Positions 11,031 through 22,700 of a stretch of DNA of 64,000 bases are shown piece by piece. Under the pieces are notes generated by a model that did no database searches, was not told the origin of the DNA, and saw nothing but the letters and a program-made list of their open reading frames with translations. The position numbers and the translations under genes were made by a program. The DNA comes from Rhizopus arrhizus (Eukaryota; Mucoromycota; Mucoromycetes; Mucorales; Rhizopodaceae): NCBI GenBank assembly GCA_024220505.1, contig JAKZZE010000011.1:1488001-1552000 (forward strand), read 5' to 3'. Numbering within the stretch: position 1 is the first letter of the stretch; every line of letters starts with the position of its first letter.

Positions 11031-11644
11031 TAAATTTGGCAGTCATATTCTGGTCTTTCAGAGGTTATACCGCCTCACGTCGTCAACTTACTAGGTCTAT
11101 GCTTGACTATAAATTTCAGGTCACGATGTTGAAGAAGACCACTTGGCCTTTTCCAATAGTAGTTACCACCATCAGCGCCCCATACGTTCATCTTAGTTTC
11201 ATTAGAGAACACTGTTTGCTGTCAGCCATCCACTGTCTAATCCTGATGATAGTTGACGCATTCTAACAGATGCTACATATGTGCTCTTCTCAGAAATAGC
11301 TTTTTTTTTTTCTATTAAAAATGTAATTCCATTGGTTTCAGTACTTTAATTGCCGTCTGGTATGAGGTATCATAGCCAAGTCTACCCAACTCCCTCTATA
11401 CCTCTTTGGCAGTCTTTAGAGCCCCTTCAATGAATCTTCTTTTGATTAACCGCTTTATCACTTTGGAGACTATTCTTGGTCTACCACCTGTGTTTATTGT
11501 CCTGTTTGAAAACAATTTTCTAAAGTATGTACGAACAGTTAATTCATGTACTCCAGTCTCCTTAGCAATATCGTACACTGATGTGAGCTTAGTTAATGCT
11601 TGTTTGAGATTGTTTACTTTCTCGTTTGATAGTCGTTTAGACAT
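11031..11644 (-). pseudogene. Decayed Tc1 transposase fragment, N-terminal two thirds
   Basis: From an ATG at 11644 a frame of 82 codons runs MSKRLSNEKVNNLKQAL..., with HTH sequence and a TGGRPRIVSK linker typical of Tc1 transposases. Beyond its stop, shifted frames continue with FSNETKMNVWGADGGNYYW near 11170-11210 and KFIVKH near 11120. The C-terminal catalytic motifs are absent; the sequence left of 11030 no longer resembles a transposase. The inverted-repeat ends of this element could not be found. Confidence 0.7.
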
Positions 11645-13440
11645 GTGATTAACAATAAGGTGAAAAAGAGAAATAATGTAAGTAAGACAATTTAAAATTT
11701 AAAACAAAGGAATTGTAAGGGCTTTCACATACTGTTGCCACTCTTACCATGCCAAGGATGTGAATTTTTATGATAACAATCGGCTGGGTCGCGTTAAAAC
11801 TTGTTGTCTCAAACATATGTAAACAAGTAAATAATGCCGCATGTTCACAATACTCCCTTTATTAATGTCAAATTCCACCAATAACCATTGCCTGTAACCG
11901 GTACTCGACGAATAAATGCACTTCCTACTGAGATAGTTTGATACAGTATCCTTTGACAATTAACTGTAAAATCGCATTTTTGCAATACCTTGCACTAGTT
12001 TTTTTAACCTACAGTATATTCTTAAAATAAGCATTTGAACCTTCCCTTTCTCAGAACTTGAAATTTCATGCTGAAGTGTACACTTGTTAACTAGCCTTGA
12101 ACTTACATGCTGTATTTTTTAATATTTTGTAAAATTTATTTGCTGCGATTGTATGTGTATTATAAAAAACACCCACAGCTCCGACAAGTACGCAATGTAG
12201 TCTTTCGATATACGTTTGATTAGTTTAAACTTAAACATATAAGTATTATATATAATGTAGTCTGGCGGAAAAAGGGGAATGCTCATAAATTTTGATTAAA
12301 GGTAGCTTATATTTTTTCATCTAATATTGTGGCATACTATTTGCACCCACATATAAGCCAGTGCCGCAACATATATACAATAGCTAAGCAAAATAAAAAG
12401 CAGCAATAGTTTAAAAATAACTTTTATAATTATTTAGCGATACTGTTAATTAAGTGTTTTCAAAATTGCTTCGACATATATTTATACTTATTTAGTATAT
12501 AAACTTAAAGAAATATATTTAGGTTAAGCAAAATTTTTTTATATAATGTAGCCATTTATCACTCGTGGTCGCACACTTTGACTTTTGAGGGCTCACAGTA
12601 GCTTAACTTTAATTCTGCCCACGTAAATCTTATTGGAAGTATGCATGGGCAGCAATGCTTGGTTGAATTAAGACAGGTCTGCGATTGCAGTTAATGCTTC
12701 CTTGTTACATAGCACCTTTATTAAGTGTTTGTATTCTGTATCATGATTTTTTTGGGTTGAAAGATTATTGAAACTCAAATTTAAATAAAAATGATCTTTT
12801 TCTTTCCTATTCAAACGTTACACGCTGCTGTAACTTTACACGATGAGGCGATCAGCTTTACTTCAGCTACACTAAAAGTGAAGTACATCAATTACATCTT
12901 TGCATCCAAGCAAGAAACCACGTTTTCATCCACCAGATCAATCATCCATACTTCAGCCTTCTTCTAAGTTTTTTTGGATTTTGATCTATCCATACTCGAC
13001 GAACCCATTGCTCTTTTGAAGAATAATTCATGGGGATGATTGAGTTAAATCAATTGGTTCTTTCTTGATGTTTCATTCTGGATTGGGGCATGGCCATCAT
13101 ATCTTGTTCCATGGAATCTTACCTTGTATAATTACATTATAAATCGTTGTTCTAAGCTACTAGTGTTGTATTTATAAATAGGCATCCATGGAATTGTTGT
13201 TTAAGACGGCACTTGTATATTGTTCCTGAATGATTATTGGGTTTGAGTAAACTTGGTTACTAAATTAGTACAAAAAGACTGAAACCTAATAATGGAGGCA
13301 ACAGTAGCCATTAAGGCACCAATCGGATTATTCATAAGAATATTTCTCAATCATTCGTTTAGATCGATAAAGTTACTATGCAGGACATTTATTAGTCTTT
13401 ATGATATAATTCATCGTCAGATCTTTATGATTTGACTATG
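11645..13440. other. AT-rich sequence without recognisable gene
   Basis: No convincing coding frame, tRNA or terminal repeat. Fragments such as the repeated TATAATGTAG hint at old mobile-element debris, probably including the missing end of the decayed Tc1 at 11031-11644. Otherwise I see nothing here. Confidence 0.4.
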
Positions 13441-14549
13441 CTAGTGTTGGAGATGTTTGGTTTATAGCATAATTTATTATTTTATTATGTCTACCTATAA
13501 CACGTTTTGCTTTGTATCTCTGCAGTCAGATACGATAGAGTTACTTACAATACCTCATTAGAAAGCGACAGCTGTCATGTATAGCATATAAAAAGTTAAG
13601 GTTATGGGATTACTTTCATATATAGTAAGGTCAAATTGAGTTAAGCATATGCATTCGAACAATTTTTCCAACTGAATCATCTTTTATTTAATAACGTGTA
13701 TAACCGCCTTTAGCTTTAATGACTGCTCTATAACAAGCTGGCATACTCTTGATATATGCTTGGCATTGCTCTTTGGTAAAAGAGGTCCATTCTTTCTCGA
13801 TTCTAGACCAGAGATCATGCACTTCTTTAGCCCTACTTTCATATAAATTCAGCCTCAACTTTAAATGGTGCCAGAGATGCTCTATAGGATTCATATCAGG
13901 ACTTTGAGCAGGCCAATTGAAGGTGTGCTCTTCTTTAAACACATTTTCTTTAAACCAAGCACGATCAAGCTTCGATGTGTGCTTAGGATCGTTATCTTGT
14001 TCAAAATAGATAGCCTCCTGATTGTAGCCATAGTAGTTCAGGCTGCCCATCAGTGTGGTTGACAGGACATGAACATAATCTGATGCCTTCATAGTACCGT
14101 CCTCAATTGCGCAGGCATATACAGGATCATCCCATGTCATACAACCCCAAAGCATTACACTGCCAACTCCTCCTTTGACTGTAAGGTCAAGATGATGAGG
14201 TTGCAATTTGTCACCAGGTCTTCTCCAAAAGTATTTACAACCATCCGAGCCCCAAACATTAACCTTGGTCTTATCAGAAAACACCATACGCCTCCAGTCA
14301 TCTTCTGTCCAATCTTTGTGAGCTTTAGCCCATTTAAGTCTAGCTTCCATGTGTGGCTTTTTGAGCAGAGGCTTTTTCTTCTTAATTTGGGTACTGAAAC
14401 ACATGTTGTGAAGCATTTTTACTGTACCAAAATAGCCTATCTTATAGCCAATACTGTTTAAATATGACCATACGCTCTTGAGACGTATTGAAATTTTGAC
14501 GTTAAAACTCGACTTCCATAAAAGACAACTATCACTTACTGCCAACATA
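13441..14549 (-). mobile_element. Tc1-like element, family D, fragment 1
   Basis: The stretch 13510-13680 matches 39691-39863, the end region of family D, including the inner terminal motif CATTCGAACAATTTTTCCAACT. A transposase on the minus strand follows. The fragment stops abruptly at 14549, where Tc1 family C begins. The missing N-terminal part and second end of family D are not found beyond 16204, so the two sides of family C do not belong to one interrupted element. Confidence 0.75.
13688..14525 (-). pseudogene. Tc1 transposase, family D, N-terminally truncated
   Basis: The C-terminal 260 residues are well preserved: KAHKDWTEDDWRRMVFSD, GCKYFWRRPGD, FEQDNDPKHTSKLDRAW, SPDMNPIEHLWHHLK and a final KGGYTRY. 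The catalytic Asp, Asp and Glu are all present. Upstream of KKKKPLLKKPHME the frame is degenerate, and the helix-turn-helix domain is missing. The open frame continues to 14674, but those first residues come from the end repeat of Tc1 family C and are not part of this protein. A conserved GG residue pair is altered at VKGGVGSVMLWG. Inactive because it lacks DNA binding. Confidence 0.85.
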
Positions 14550-16204
14550 CAGTTACCCGCAAAACTGTCCCAATGTTTCGTAATTTTCTCTTCCAGGGCT
14601 TGTAGCACCATAGTTGTTACGCTAATGTACACCTTATTGTATATCATTCGATAGCCAAAATCTTGTAGTACCAAAAACTGTAAAGCAAAACCAAATTAAA
14701 ACAGCACAGACGGAGATAGAGTGGATAGAAAACAAGCGGTGCATTGGGACAGTTTTGCGGCACTTTTAAAAAAAAACAAAAAACGATGAAATAGCGACCC
14801 ACAAGTTGCATAGATGTACCAAACTGCTTACAAATGTGCATTGTAGGTCTCTAAGTCGAACTTTACTCACTGCTGAAGCTTTAAACTCCTACTAATTTAT
14901 TACTCGCTCATTATATCTCAACATGAAACAAGTCTCTCAAGATACAGTTGTTCAAGCAATTTCTTTACTTCAACAAGGTAAGTCGGTTCGGGAAGTAGAA
15001 AGAGTTACTGGCTTGAGTAAGAGTGCTGTTCGGAGGCTCCGAAAAACCTATTGCTTTGGACTTGGAAAGCCAAAAGGCGGTCGACCCAAGTTACTATCTG
15101 CGGCTGACGAACGCTATTGTGTGCGCCAAGTGACCAAAAACCGCATATCCAGTGCAACAAAGGTGGCTAAGGAGCTAGAAAAAGACACTGGAAGAAAAGT
15201 AAGTGTCGATACCGTGTGTAGAGCCCTTCGTAAGGCCGGCCTTGGTGCGATTGAGAAGCCGAAGAAGCCTTTACTTAGTGCGAAAAACATTCGCAAGAGG
15301 CTTTCTTGGTGTATGGCTCACAAGGACTGGACAGTAGATGACTGGAAACGCGTTGTTTGGTCAAACGAGACAAAACTCAATAGATTTAATCCGGATGGAC
15401 GTACCTGGACTTGGATTCGATCCGGAGAAAGCCTGAAATCCCATCACGTCAAGATGACTGTTAAACACGGTGGAGGCAATATCATGCTGTAGAGTACCAT
15501 TACCTATGCTTGGGTTGGTTGGATGTGCAAAATCAATGGTAATATGGATAAAACACTGTACAAAGAGATTTTGGAGGATGAACTGGAGCGTACAATTGAG
15601 TATGGAACCAATAAGCTAGGGCTAGAAAGACATCAGGTGGTTTTCCAACATGACAATGATCCTAAACATACGTCCAAATTAGTCAAAGAATACCTTGAAC
15701 AGCAATCCTACAGCATCCTAGAGTGGCCAGCACAGTCCCCTGACTTAAACCCAATTGAAAATATATGGTCATTGTTAAAGAGAAGGTTGAATGATTATGA
15801 AACAGCACCAAAAGGCATGAATAAACTATACGAACGAGTAACTAAAGTTTGGTACGACTTAATGAAGCCGGAAGAATGCCAAAAGGTTATAGAAACAATG
15901 CATAAGCGTATAAAGCAATGTATCAAGAATAAAGGACGCTGGATTGACTATTAATGTCAAATAAATAAACCATTTTGTTTTTTTTTAAAAGTGCCGCAAA
16001 ACTGTCCCAATGCACCGCTTGTTTTCTATCCACTCTATCTCCGTCTGTGCTGTTTTAATTTGGTTTTGCTTTACAGTTTTTGGTACTACAAGATTTTGGC
16101 TATCGAATGATATACAATAAGGTGTACATTAGCGTAACAACTATGGTGCTACAAGCCCTAGAAGAGAAAATTACGAAACATTGGGACAGTTTTGCGGGTC
16201 ACTG
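14550..16204 (+). mobile_element. Tc1-like element, family C, with ~225-bp inverted repeats
   Basis: Starts CAGTTACCCGCAAAACTGTC after TA (14548-14549) and ends with CAGTTTTGCGGGTCACTG before TA (16205-16206). The inverted repeats are about 225 bp each and nearly perfect (14550-14775, 15985-16204). The motif GCAAAACTGTCCCAATG occurs at both the outer and inner edge of each repeat, an IR/DR layout. The transposase is on the plus strand. Left flank is family D; right flank is an LTR retroelement. Confidence 0.93.
14923..15954 (+). pseudogene. Tc1 transposase, family C, single premature stop
   Basis: A 343-codon frame from ATG 14923 (MKQVSQDTVVQAIS...) to TAA 15954, interrupted only by an in-frame TAG at 15490-15492 where the conserved Trp of HGGGNIMLW should be (TGG to TAG). 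HTH region: GKSVREVERVTGLSKSAVRR; linker GGRPKL; catalytic motifs WSNETKLN (Asp replaced by Asn), FQHDNDPKHTSK and SPDLNPIENIW. The first catalytic position therefore also looks altered (FSDET to WSNET), which would abolish activity even with readthrough. Otherwise this is the best-preserved transposase of the left half. Confidence 0.9.
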
Positions 16205-16479
16205 TATCATATTTACACATGTGTTACAAATGAAATAAAATAACCTTTCTTCCGTATAAATAATTTTGTAACCTGCTTACTGCACTTGAGTTTTGCGAAA
16301 AGAAATAAGGATTTGAAAAGAGAATCGAAAATACAGCCAGAAGCACAGATTACAATCACAACGTCTATACAATTGTTATTCCCAACTTGTTAAGTCTCGG
16401 AATAAGCAGAATAATAATAGCAAGAGAAGTCCACAACAACTATTACACCGCACGTATCAATTGGAGGTCTTGCCGAGAC
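16205..16479 (+). repeat. 3' part of a 5' LTR plus primer-binding site
   Basis: Sequence leading into TGGAGGTCTTGCCGAGAC at 16462-16479, a TGG-initial site of the kind that pairs with a tRNA 3' CCA end to prime reverse transcription. A TATAAATAA at about 16253 could be the LTR promoter. The gag gene starts 69 bp further on. The left end of the LTR is lost at the junction with Tc1 family C, and no 3' LTR exists in the window. Confidence 0.55.
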
Positions 16480-16547
16480 ATATAAAAATAATACTTGCCG
16501 TGTAAACACCTAAACAACAAACGACACAAAACACCAAAAACGAAAAG

Positions 16548-17480
16548 ATGGAAAATTCAGCTCTTTTGAAGTACATTGCACCCATATCGCAGTTCGATGG
16601 TGAAGAAATCAGAAAAGGCGAAGCATGGCTTAAGTCTTCGAAGCGAGTCAGGGAAGTTTCTAAAATGGAAGATAACATTGCTATCATCGTTGCGTCGTCC
16701 AATCTTGTGGGAAAGGCGGGAATTTGGTGGGTGAGTGTAGAGGAGGAAGTGAAAACATGGGAAGAGTTTGGGAAAAAATTTAAAAATAAATATATGAAGG
16801 GAAAAGTTGAGGAGGCTTGGAGAAAGATAAAGCAAATGAGACAGAGAGAGGGTCAGGAAGTGGAGGAGTTCGTTTCAGAGATGAATTCTTTGTTTAAGAC
16901 TGTGGGAATGGAAGATGAAACTTCCAAGATTTCTTTTTTGATTGCGTCAGTACACGAGTCGATTGCCTACGAACTTGAAAAGGAAGGTCGACAGAGTACA
17001 AAATTTGCCGAAGTTGTAGATAAGGCTATCGAAATAGAACAGCTGCAACACAAATACCACAAGCTGACTTACAGCAAGGAGAGACGTGTAACATTCAACA
17101 TCGAGAACGCAAACGACAATATCAATCAAGAAAATGTTATGAACGCCTCAGTCAAATCAACTGGATCAGATGTTACAATAAATTCAGTACCCAACTCAAT
17201 GGATAAAGCTGTTCAAGATTTAGCCAACAAAATGAGAGAATTGCAGATTCACCTTGTCCAAATGAAAGAACAACAAAACCAACCGCCTAGAAATCAGTAC
17301 TACAGTTCAAGACCGCCTTTTAATTCTGAAAGAAGACCTGTGATCTGTTGGACATGTGGAAAAGAAGGACACCCAAGTCGTTTCTGTCCTGATAACTCTA
17401 ATGGAACGGGTAACAATCAAAACAATGTATACGAAAACAATAAGAACGGGGATATGGGAAAAGGCCAAGGACGTCAGTAG
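16548..17480 (+). CDS. Retrotransposon Gag protein, 310 aa
   Basis: Capsid/nucleocapsid protein of an LTR retroelement. Residues about 10-180 form a retrotransposon-gag-type helical domain (AWLKSSKRVREVSKM, AGIWWVSVEEEVKTWEEF, KIKQMRQREGQEVEEFVSEM); a coiled, Gln-rich stretch follows; a single CCHC zinc knuckle CWTCGKEGHPSRFC starts at residue 267. It ends at TAG 17478-17480. The next frame (-1 relative) is already open upstream of that stop and runs on into the protease ORF, so Gag and protease would be joined by a -1 frameshift. The ATG at 16548 is the first in frame after the primer-binding site. Confidence 0.85.
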   Translation: MENSALLKYIAPISQFDGEEIRKGEAWLKSSKRVREVSKMEDNIAIIVASSNLVGKAGIWWVSVEEEVKTWEEFGKKFKNKYMKGKVEEAWRKIKQMRQREGQEVEEFVSEMNSLFKTVGMEDETSKISFLIASVHESIAYELEKEGRQSTKFAEVVDKAIEIEQLQHKYHKLTYSKERRVTFNIENANDNINQENVMNASVKSTGSDVTINSVPNSMDKAVQDLANKMRELQIHLVQMKEQQNQPPRNQYYSSRPPFNSERRPVICWTCGKEGHPSRFCPDNSNGTGNNQNNVYENNKNGDMGKGQGRQ

Positions 17481-17578
17481 GAGGAGTTACTGATGTCCGC
17501 GGTAATACTAGTACTAATCAAATTATTTCTCCTCAAAATACCAACAAAGAACCAGAACACAACTCTCCACGCATAAAC

Positions 17579-18958
17579 ATGATAGAAGTCGTTGAAAATA
17601 AACCAGCAAAGAAAAACAGAAAAAAGAAAGAACGAGAAGTTGATGTATATGCTATTAAACGAAAAGAAAGAGAAGATGATAGTCAAGTAAGCCAGAAGGA
17701 AAGGGCGAAACGAAAAGGAAAGGGGAAAGCGGTTGGCACTGCTGTGCCAATACAACCCAAAGTACCCGGACCTAACGTGTTCACCCAGCCTATGATTCCA
17801 CAGCAATTCACACATCAATCTCAATTTCAAGTTCAACCACAGCCTCCTTTCAATCCACCTCAACAAGTTATGCTGCCTATAACGCCACATCAAGGTCAAA
17901 TGATATTGCCACAAATAAGTCAAGCTCCAGTCGTGCCTCAAAAGTCTGCCAAGAAGAAACCAAGAAAGAAGCCTAGAACAAGACTACCGGTAGATGTCCC
18001 AGAGAACCCGACTTGGGACGTCTTGAAGAGTACACCTGTGACAATGAACATGGCTGAATACTTGGCGATGAATAAGAAGGTTGCTAAAGACGTGAAAGAT
18101 GGGATTACATTTCTACATGGGAGAAAACTAAGCAAGAAGGCGCAAGCTCAAGCAAAAGCAAAAGTTGGCGAACCTATGATAATCAATACCTTGCGGGTCG
18201 AAGAATTACTTGACGAAGAGGAGTACGAGAGGCGCAAACATAACAAGAATGGGGATAGAATAGATGAATCAGATACCGAAGACTCCTCTGAAACAAGTGA
18301 TTCTGAAGAAGAAAGTGACTCCTCGGAAGAAAGCAGTGAGTTTGAATCCTCTGATGAAAGCGATGACAGCTACTTCGATGATAGCGAGGACGATGAAGAC
18401 ACTGTCATCGATTACCCCTTTAACATTGAATCCATGAAAAGAGCGAAGCCTACTAGAGTTTACATCACGATAAACGGGAAGTTAACTGAAGCAATCCTCG
18501 ATAGTGGAGCAGCCGTGTCCGTCCTTAGTCACCATTTGGCTGAAAAACTCGGTGTCCAAGTCTCAAACCAGAAAACTTCAATATCTTTAACTGGTTTCCA
18601 GAAGGGCAAGGGGAAACAGTGCAAGGTTGCTACACATGTTGAAGTACGAATTGGTGGAAAACTGCGACGAGAACATTTCTGTGTTGATCAAGCTGAACGA
18701 ACAAAAGACCTCTGTTTACTGGGAAGATCATGGATCAAGAAGCACAATGTCATCATGAAAGACGAAGGGAGAACTGTTGTCATACCAACCAAAAATGGTA
18801 CAAGCTCTGTTGAAGTGTCATGCTTAGAAGATGATGATGAATATGATGAAGTTATCGATGATGAGAATGATGTCGTATCAATGACTCCTACAGTGGGTGA
18901 AAAAACTCTAAAAACGTCAGACATTTTTTCTGTTTTTAGCCTCTGTGAGCATGTATAG
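17579..18958 (+). pseudogene. Gag-Pro extension with retroviral-type aspartic protease, truncated
   Basis: The frame is open from before 17480, so the first ATG (17579) is probably not the start; expression by -1 frameshift from gag is more likely. Contents: Lys/Glu-rich segment, Pro/Gln-rich segment (about 60-120), very acidic Ser/Asp/Glu segment (about 220-285), then a protease with active site Asp308 (AILDSGAAVSVLSHHLAEKL). The tail contains LCLLGRSWIKKHNV, matching the C-terminal part of such proteases. From 18891 the frame reads Tc1 family E, so the last 22 codons are foreign. Reverse transcriptase and integrase, expected next, are missing. Confidence 0.82.
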
Positions 18959-20513
18959 TGACTTAGATGATGCAACAACTTTATGACATGCTTGTTTGAC
19001 TTTCTGTTACATCTCATGAAGTCTTTAATCTCAGAATATCATTTAACAGTCCGCAGAAGCGATGGAAGCGTTGTAGGTTTATTTTTAGAGTTTTCCTTTT
19101 ACTTTTATTATGTTATAGATGACTTAATACTTCGTAGATCCACCATTGGCATCGATTACTGCCTTAATACGCGCAGGCATAGTGTCAATATACCTTCTGC
19201 AAACTTCTTTGTCAAAGGAGTTCCATTCCATTTCGACTCTTTCCCACTATTCATGAACACCTTTGGCTTTCTTGTCATATAACGATAGCTTCAACTTCAA
19301 ATGATGCCAAAGGTGCTCAACTGGGTTAAGATCAAAACTTTGAGCTGGCCATTCGTCAATATGGCTCACTCTAGTAGCTTTTAGCCATTGAATGGTTGAC
19401 TTGGAACGATGCTTTGGATCACCATCGTGCTGAAAGTATGCTGTAGACCATTCCACATCATAGTATTCCATTGTTTCCCGAAGTGTTGTATCCAGTATAC
19501 ATTAGTAAAAATCCGAGTTCAAAGTTCCATCGTATATTTGACAGGCATACCCAGGTCCCTCATAGGTCAAGCACCCCCACATCATTAAACTACCGCCTCC
19601 ATGCTTGACTGTTACGTCGATATGGTGAGGCTTAAGAGGGTCCCCTGGTCTTGACCAATAGTACTTACATCCGTCAGAGTCCCAAATGTTGATTTTTGTT
19701 TCATCAGAGAACAGTACACGTTGCCAGTCATCTGTGGTCCAGTTTTGGTACTTTTTGGCCCATGCTAGCCGTCTCTTCATGTGTTTTGTGGTTAATAAAG
19801 GCTTTTTGACCTTAATCGCAGAAAAGAAGTTCATCGATTTTAATACGTTTATAGCGGTTTTGTACGATATGGAATACCCTAGCTCCATAAGTTTATCATG
19901 TACTTCCCTCGCAGTCTTGAGTTGGCCTTGTACCACCTGAATTTTGATGAATCTCTTCGTCTGAGCGGACACAACCATCGGTCTACCACCAAGTCCACGC
20001 TGTCGGTTAGGGAAAAACTTGTTCGCATAGTTATTAACCGTTGCATACGTAACCCCAAGGCGGCTTGCAACATCCATAGAGTCTTTTCCGGCAAGTAGAG
20101 CGGACTTTATATCGTTTTTGATGTCAGCTGAGAGAGATTTAGGCATAATTGAAGTGTTTAGGAAATTTAAAAATTAAATGGAAAAATTTGAAGAAAAAGA
20201 GAAAAACGATTCTTTTTATACTTTTGGAGACTTTATGACTCATAATATGTCAATAAAAGTCCGCAAAGTCTGTCTGTCGGTCCGTGTATCCGACATTTAT
20301 GGAAGTGAAAAAACTCTAAAAATAAGCCAGTCTTCTTTTAGCAGTTGATTTCGGATCAATATTTATCAGCTGAGATTGAAAATATAGAATACGATATGCT
20401 ACTATCTGTGCTACATATGTGCAAAATTTCACGGTGATACACCAACTTGATAAAACAGAGCATCCAAAAACGCTAATAATATCATAACGTTTTTAGAGTT
20501 TTTTCACCCACTG
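18891..20513 (-). mobile_element. Tc1-like element, family E
   Basis: Starts CAGTGGGTGAAAAAACTCTA after TA (18889-18890) and ends TAGAGTTTTTTCACCCACTG before TA (20514-20515). Left flank is the gag-protease retroelement; right flank is R (matching the ATTAAGGATTTCTAATGGGA stretch near 42160). The two flanks were never contiguous in any other copy seen here. Transposase on the minus strand, broken. Confidence 0.92.
19124..20146 (-). pseudogene. Tc1 transposase, family E, two in-frame stops
   Basis: A 340-codon frame from ATG 20146 (MPKSLSADIKNDIKSALLAGKD...) to TAA at 19124, without frameshift but with TAA at 19502-19504 after DGTLNSDFY and TAG at 19247-19249 after KKAKGVHE. HTH, GLGGRPMVVS linker, FSDETKINIWDSDG, HGGGSLMMWGC, FQHDGDPKH and FDLNPVEHLWHHLK are all recognisable. 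The Asn of DNDPKH is Gly and the Pro of SPDLNP is altered, so decay includes substitutions. Closest relative in the window by eye is family G. Confidence 0.9.
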
Positions 20514-21000
20514 TATTAAGGATTTCTAATGGGACACAAATGGATGACGAACATGAACCTCATGAGCAAAGCTATTCTTTCCAACAGATAAAACTATAAG
20601 AATATCAAACTTATATTACTGCTTGTTGCTGAAAAGTTTTTTTTGATAAAGAAAGTTGGCAATGTTAACATCTCTAAAAGCTAATGGCAAATTACACCTA
20701 TGTGCAAACATAAAGTAAGTAATGAACTAGTATAAGCTTAAAAACATATATTCTATTATGTTATCTGTCATGAAAAATAATAAAGCACTTTATTTACTTA
20801 AAAAACAAAAAAAAACTGTGCATGTATCTATTAATTATCATTGCCTTGTAACAAGATGTTAACAAAGCTTCTTTTTTTTTTATTCTTTTTAGAATATACA
20901 CGTATTCTTTTGTTATGATGTAAAAGCATTTGTATTTTTATAAAACATGTTTACTGTTAGGTTATTGTTTTCATTTGAATAAGGAACCTTTTATTGCTAT

Positions 21001-21005
<5 letters not shown>

Positions 21006-21042
<37 letters not shown>
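21006..21042. repeat. Poly-T tract in R
   Basis: Uninterrupted run of more than 30 T. The equivalent place in copy D (about 45941-45989) has an even longer run, while copies E and F have 11-12 T, so the length is highly variable. Confidence 0.9.
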
Positions 21043-21064
21043 CACTAGGTCTTTTTTTTAACTA

Positions 21065-22700
21065 CAGTAGGTGAAAAAATACGAGCAACCTCTGTTCGAT
21101 TTGTCTTCATATCTTTTTATTTTCGTGTGTACATTCGCCAGAGCTTTGATGTCACACAAACTAATTAAGACAACAAAGATACATACAATACACTAAAGAG
21201 ATTGACTCTACTTGAAGTACAAGCTTTTTAAAAAGGGAAAGACAGTCATAAAAAAGCCAATGATGATTTTTCAAAATTCGCTATGTTTATTTAATATTTT
21301 CTATATCTTCCCTCTGCTTTAATAAGTGCTTCTACTTTGGCTGGCATACTACTGATGTACCTCTTGCAAGCATTTGCATTGAGTTTATTTCGCTCTACAT
21401 CCACAAATGGCTAAAGCTTTCTGACACCTCTTTCTCCGACTTCATGTGGTGTCAGATTAAATTTGAGCTGATGCCAAACATGCTTTATATGATTTAGATC
21501 CAGACTTTGAGCATACCAATAATTTATATACCTTACACTGATACTGCGTATCTGTACAGTTATGAATTTTCATTTATACTTTACGCCGCTATCACTCTGA
21601 AGGTATATATCAGATGTCTTCAAATAATAGTACTCTAATGTATTCATGTAAATAATGCTAAGTATACGTGGACAAGTCGTTGAGTTTATGATCTCATCAT
21701 AAAGCTGACATGTCTAAACTGGTCCCTGAGTAGGCATGTGACAACACATGTTCATCCTGCGGCTGCTGTGCTTTACTGTAATGTCGATGTGATCAGGGAG
21801 CAAAATGTCATTTTATACTACTCTATACTACTTTACCCCATCTGATCACTAGATGCTAGTCTTTGCTTCAGCTGAGAATGCTACTGGTCGTCACTCTTAA
21901 CTTGACCAGTTGCGATGCCTTTTTGCTCAGGTCATCTGCTTTTTTCAATGATCCTTTTTTAAAAATGCCTTCTTTTTTTTAGCTCTCGGTGGCAGTTTAT
22001 GTATCTCAGCGCGTTTACTCCTGAACGGTACATTAACAAGTAACCAAACTTAGCCAACTCCCTAAATAACTTTTTTGCTATTGTTCGATGACCAGTAATA
22101 ATACGCAGCTCGGCATAGTGCTTCATGGCAGAAGAGACAATAGTATGTCTTCCAGCAGACAGGTGTGAATTTCATGGAAAAAACTTCCTAGTATATCTTT
22201 TAACTGTGCGAGAATGAACGTAATATTTATCTGTAATATCCTCTAGCTTCATGCTATTTAGTGATATATCTTTTATTTCTGGATTGCTTTTCCATTGGTA
22301 TAGATTTAGGCATGATGATGAGAAGTAGTGAGAGAAGTTGAGTAAAAAAAAGAAACCAAGGGCTCCTGAAGTCGCACTTGCTTTTATATGAATACAATAA
22401 GGAACACTCACAGTTCCATACAAGTACGCTATATAGTCTTCTGATATGTTCTTTGTTGACTTAAATGTAAACGTATGATTACCGTACATAATTTAAGCTG
22501 GTCGGAAGTCAAAATTTTAAATTCGGATTCTCATTCCTCTCTCAATTTCCAGTATTGCTACATGAGACCTTTACTGTTTCAAGACACATGACCCCGAAAA
22601 TATACCATAGGAGCCCCAAACCGGTAGTTGGCATGCACCTTTTGATAAAGTGAAAAAAGTCGATTTTGCCAAAAGGTTGCTCGTATTTTTTCACCTACTG
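21065..22700 (-). mobile_element. Tc1-like element, family F, copy 1
   Basis: Starts CAGTAGGTGAAAAAATACGA after TA (21063-21064) and ends TATTTTTTCACCTACTG before TA (22701-22702). It has 1636 bp, the same length as copy 2 at 31754-33389, to which it is nearly identical in reverse orientation. Both flanks are R copy B, so this one is a clean insertion. Confidence 0.93.
21291..22313 (-). pseudogene. Decayed Tc1 transposase, family F copy 1
   Basis: ATG at 22313 (MPKSIPMEKQS...) to TAA at 21291, a span of normal length but with many stops and frame breaks: the first stop comes after 18 codons. Recognisable pieces include the HTH end KRYTRKFFP, an LNHIKHVWHQLKFNL-type remnant of the Glu motif region and a terminal EGRYRKY. 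No activity possible. Confidence 0.8.

Noticed and set aside
12012..12040. CAGTATATTCTTAAAATAAG after TA as a Tc1 end
   Set aside because: No inverted partner could be found at a suitable distance.
14526..14674. N-terminal extension of the family D transposase frame
   Set aside because: These codons are the inverted repeat of Tc1 family C, which happens to be open in that frame.
16548..18958. Domesticated host gag-protease gene
   Set aside because: A primer-binding site and LTR-like end precede it, and the C-terminus is cut by a Tc1, so a truncated retroelement is simpler.
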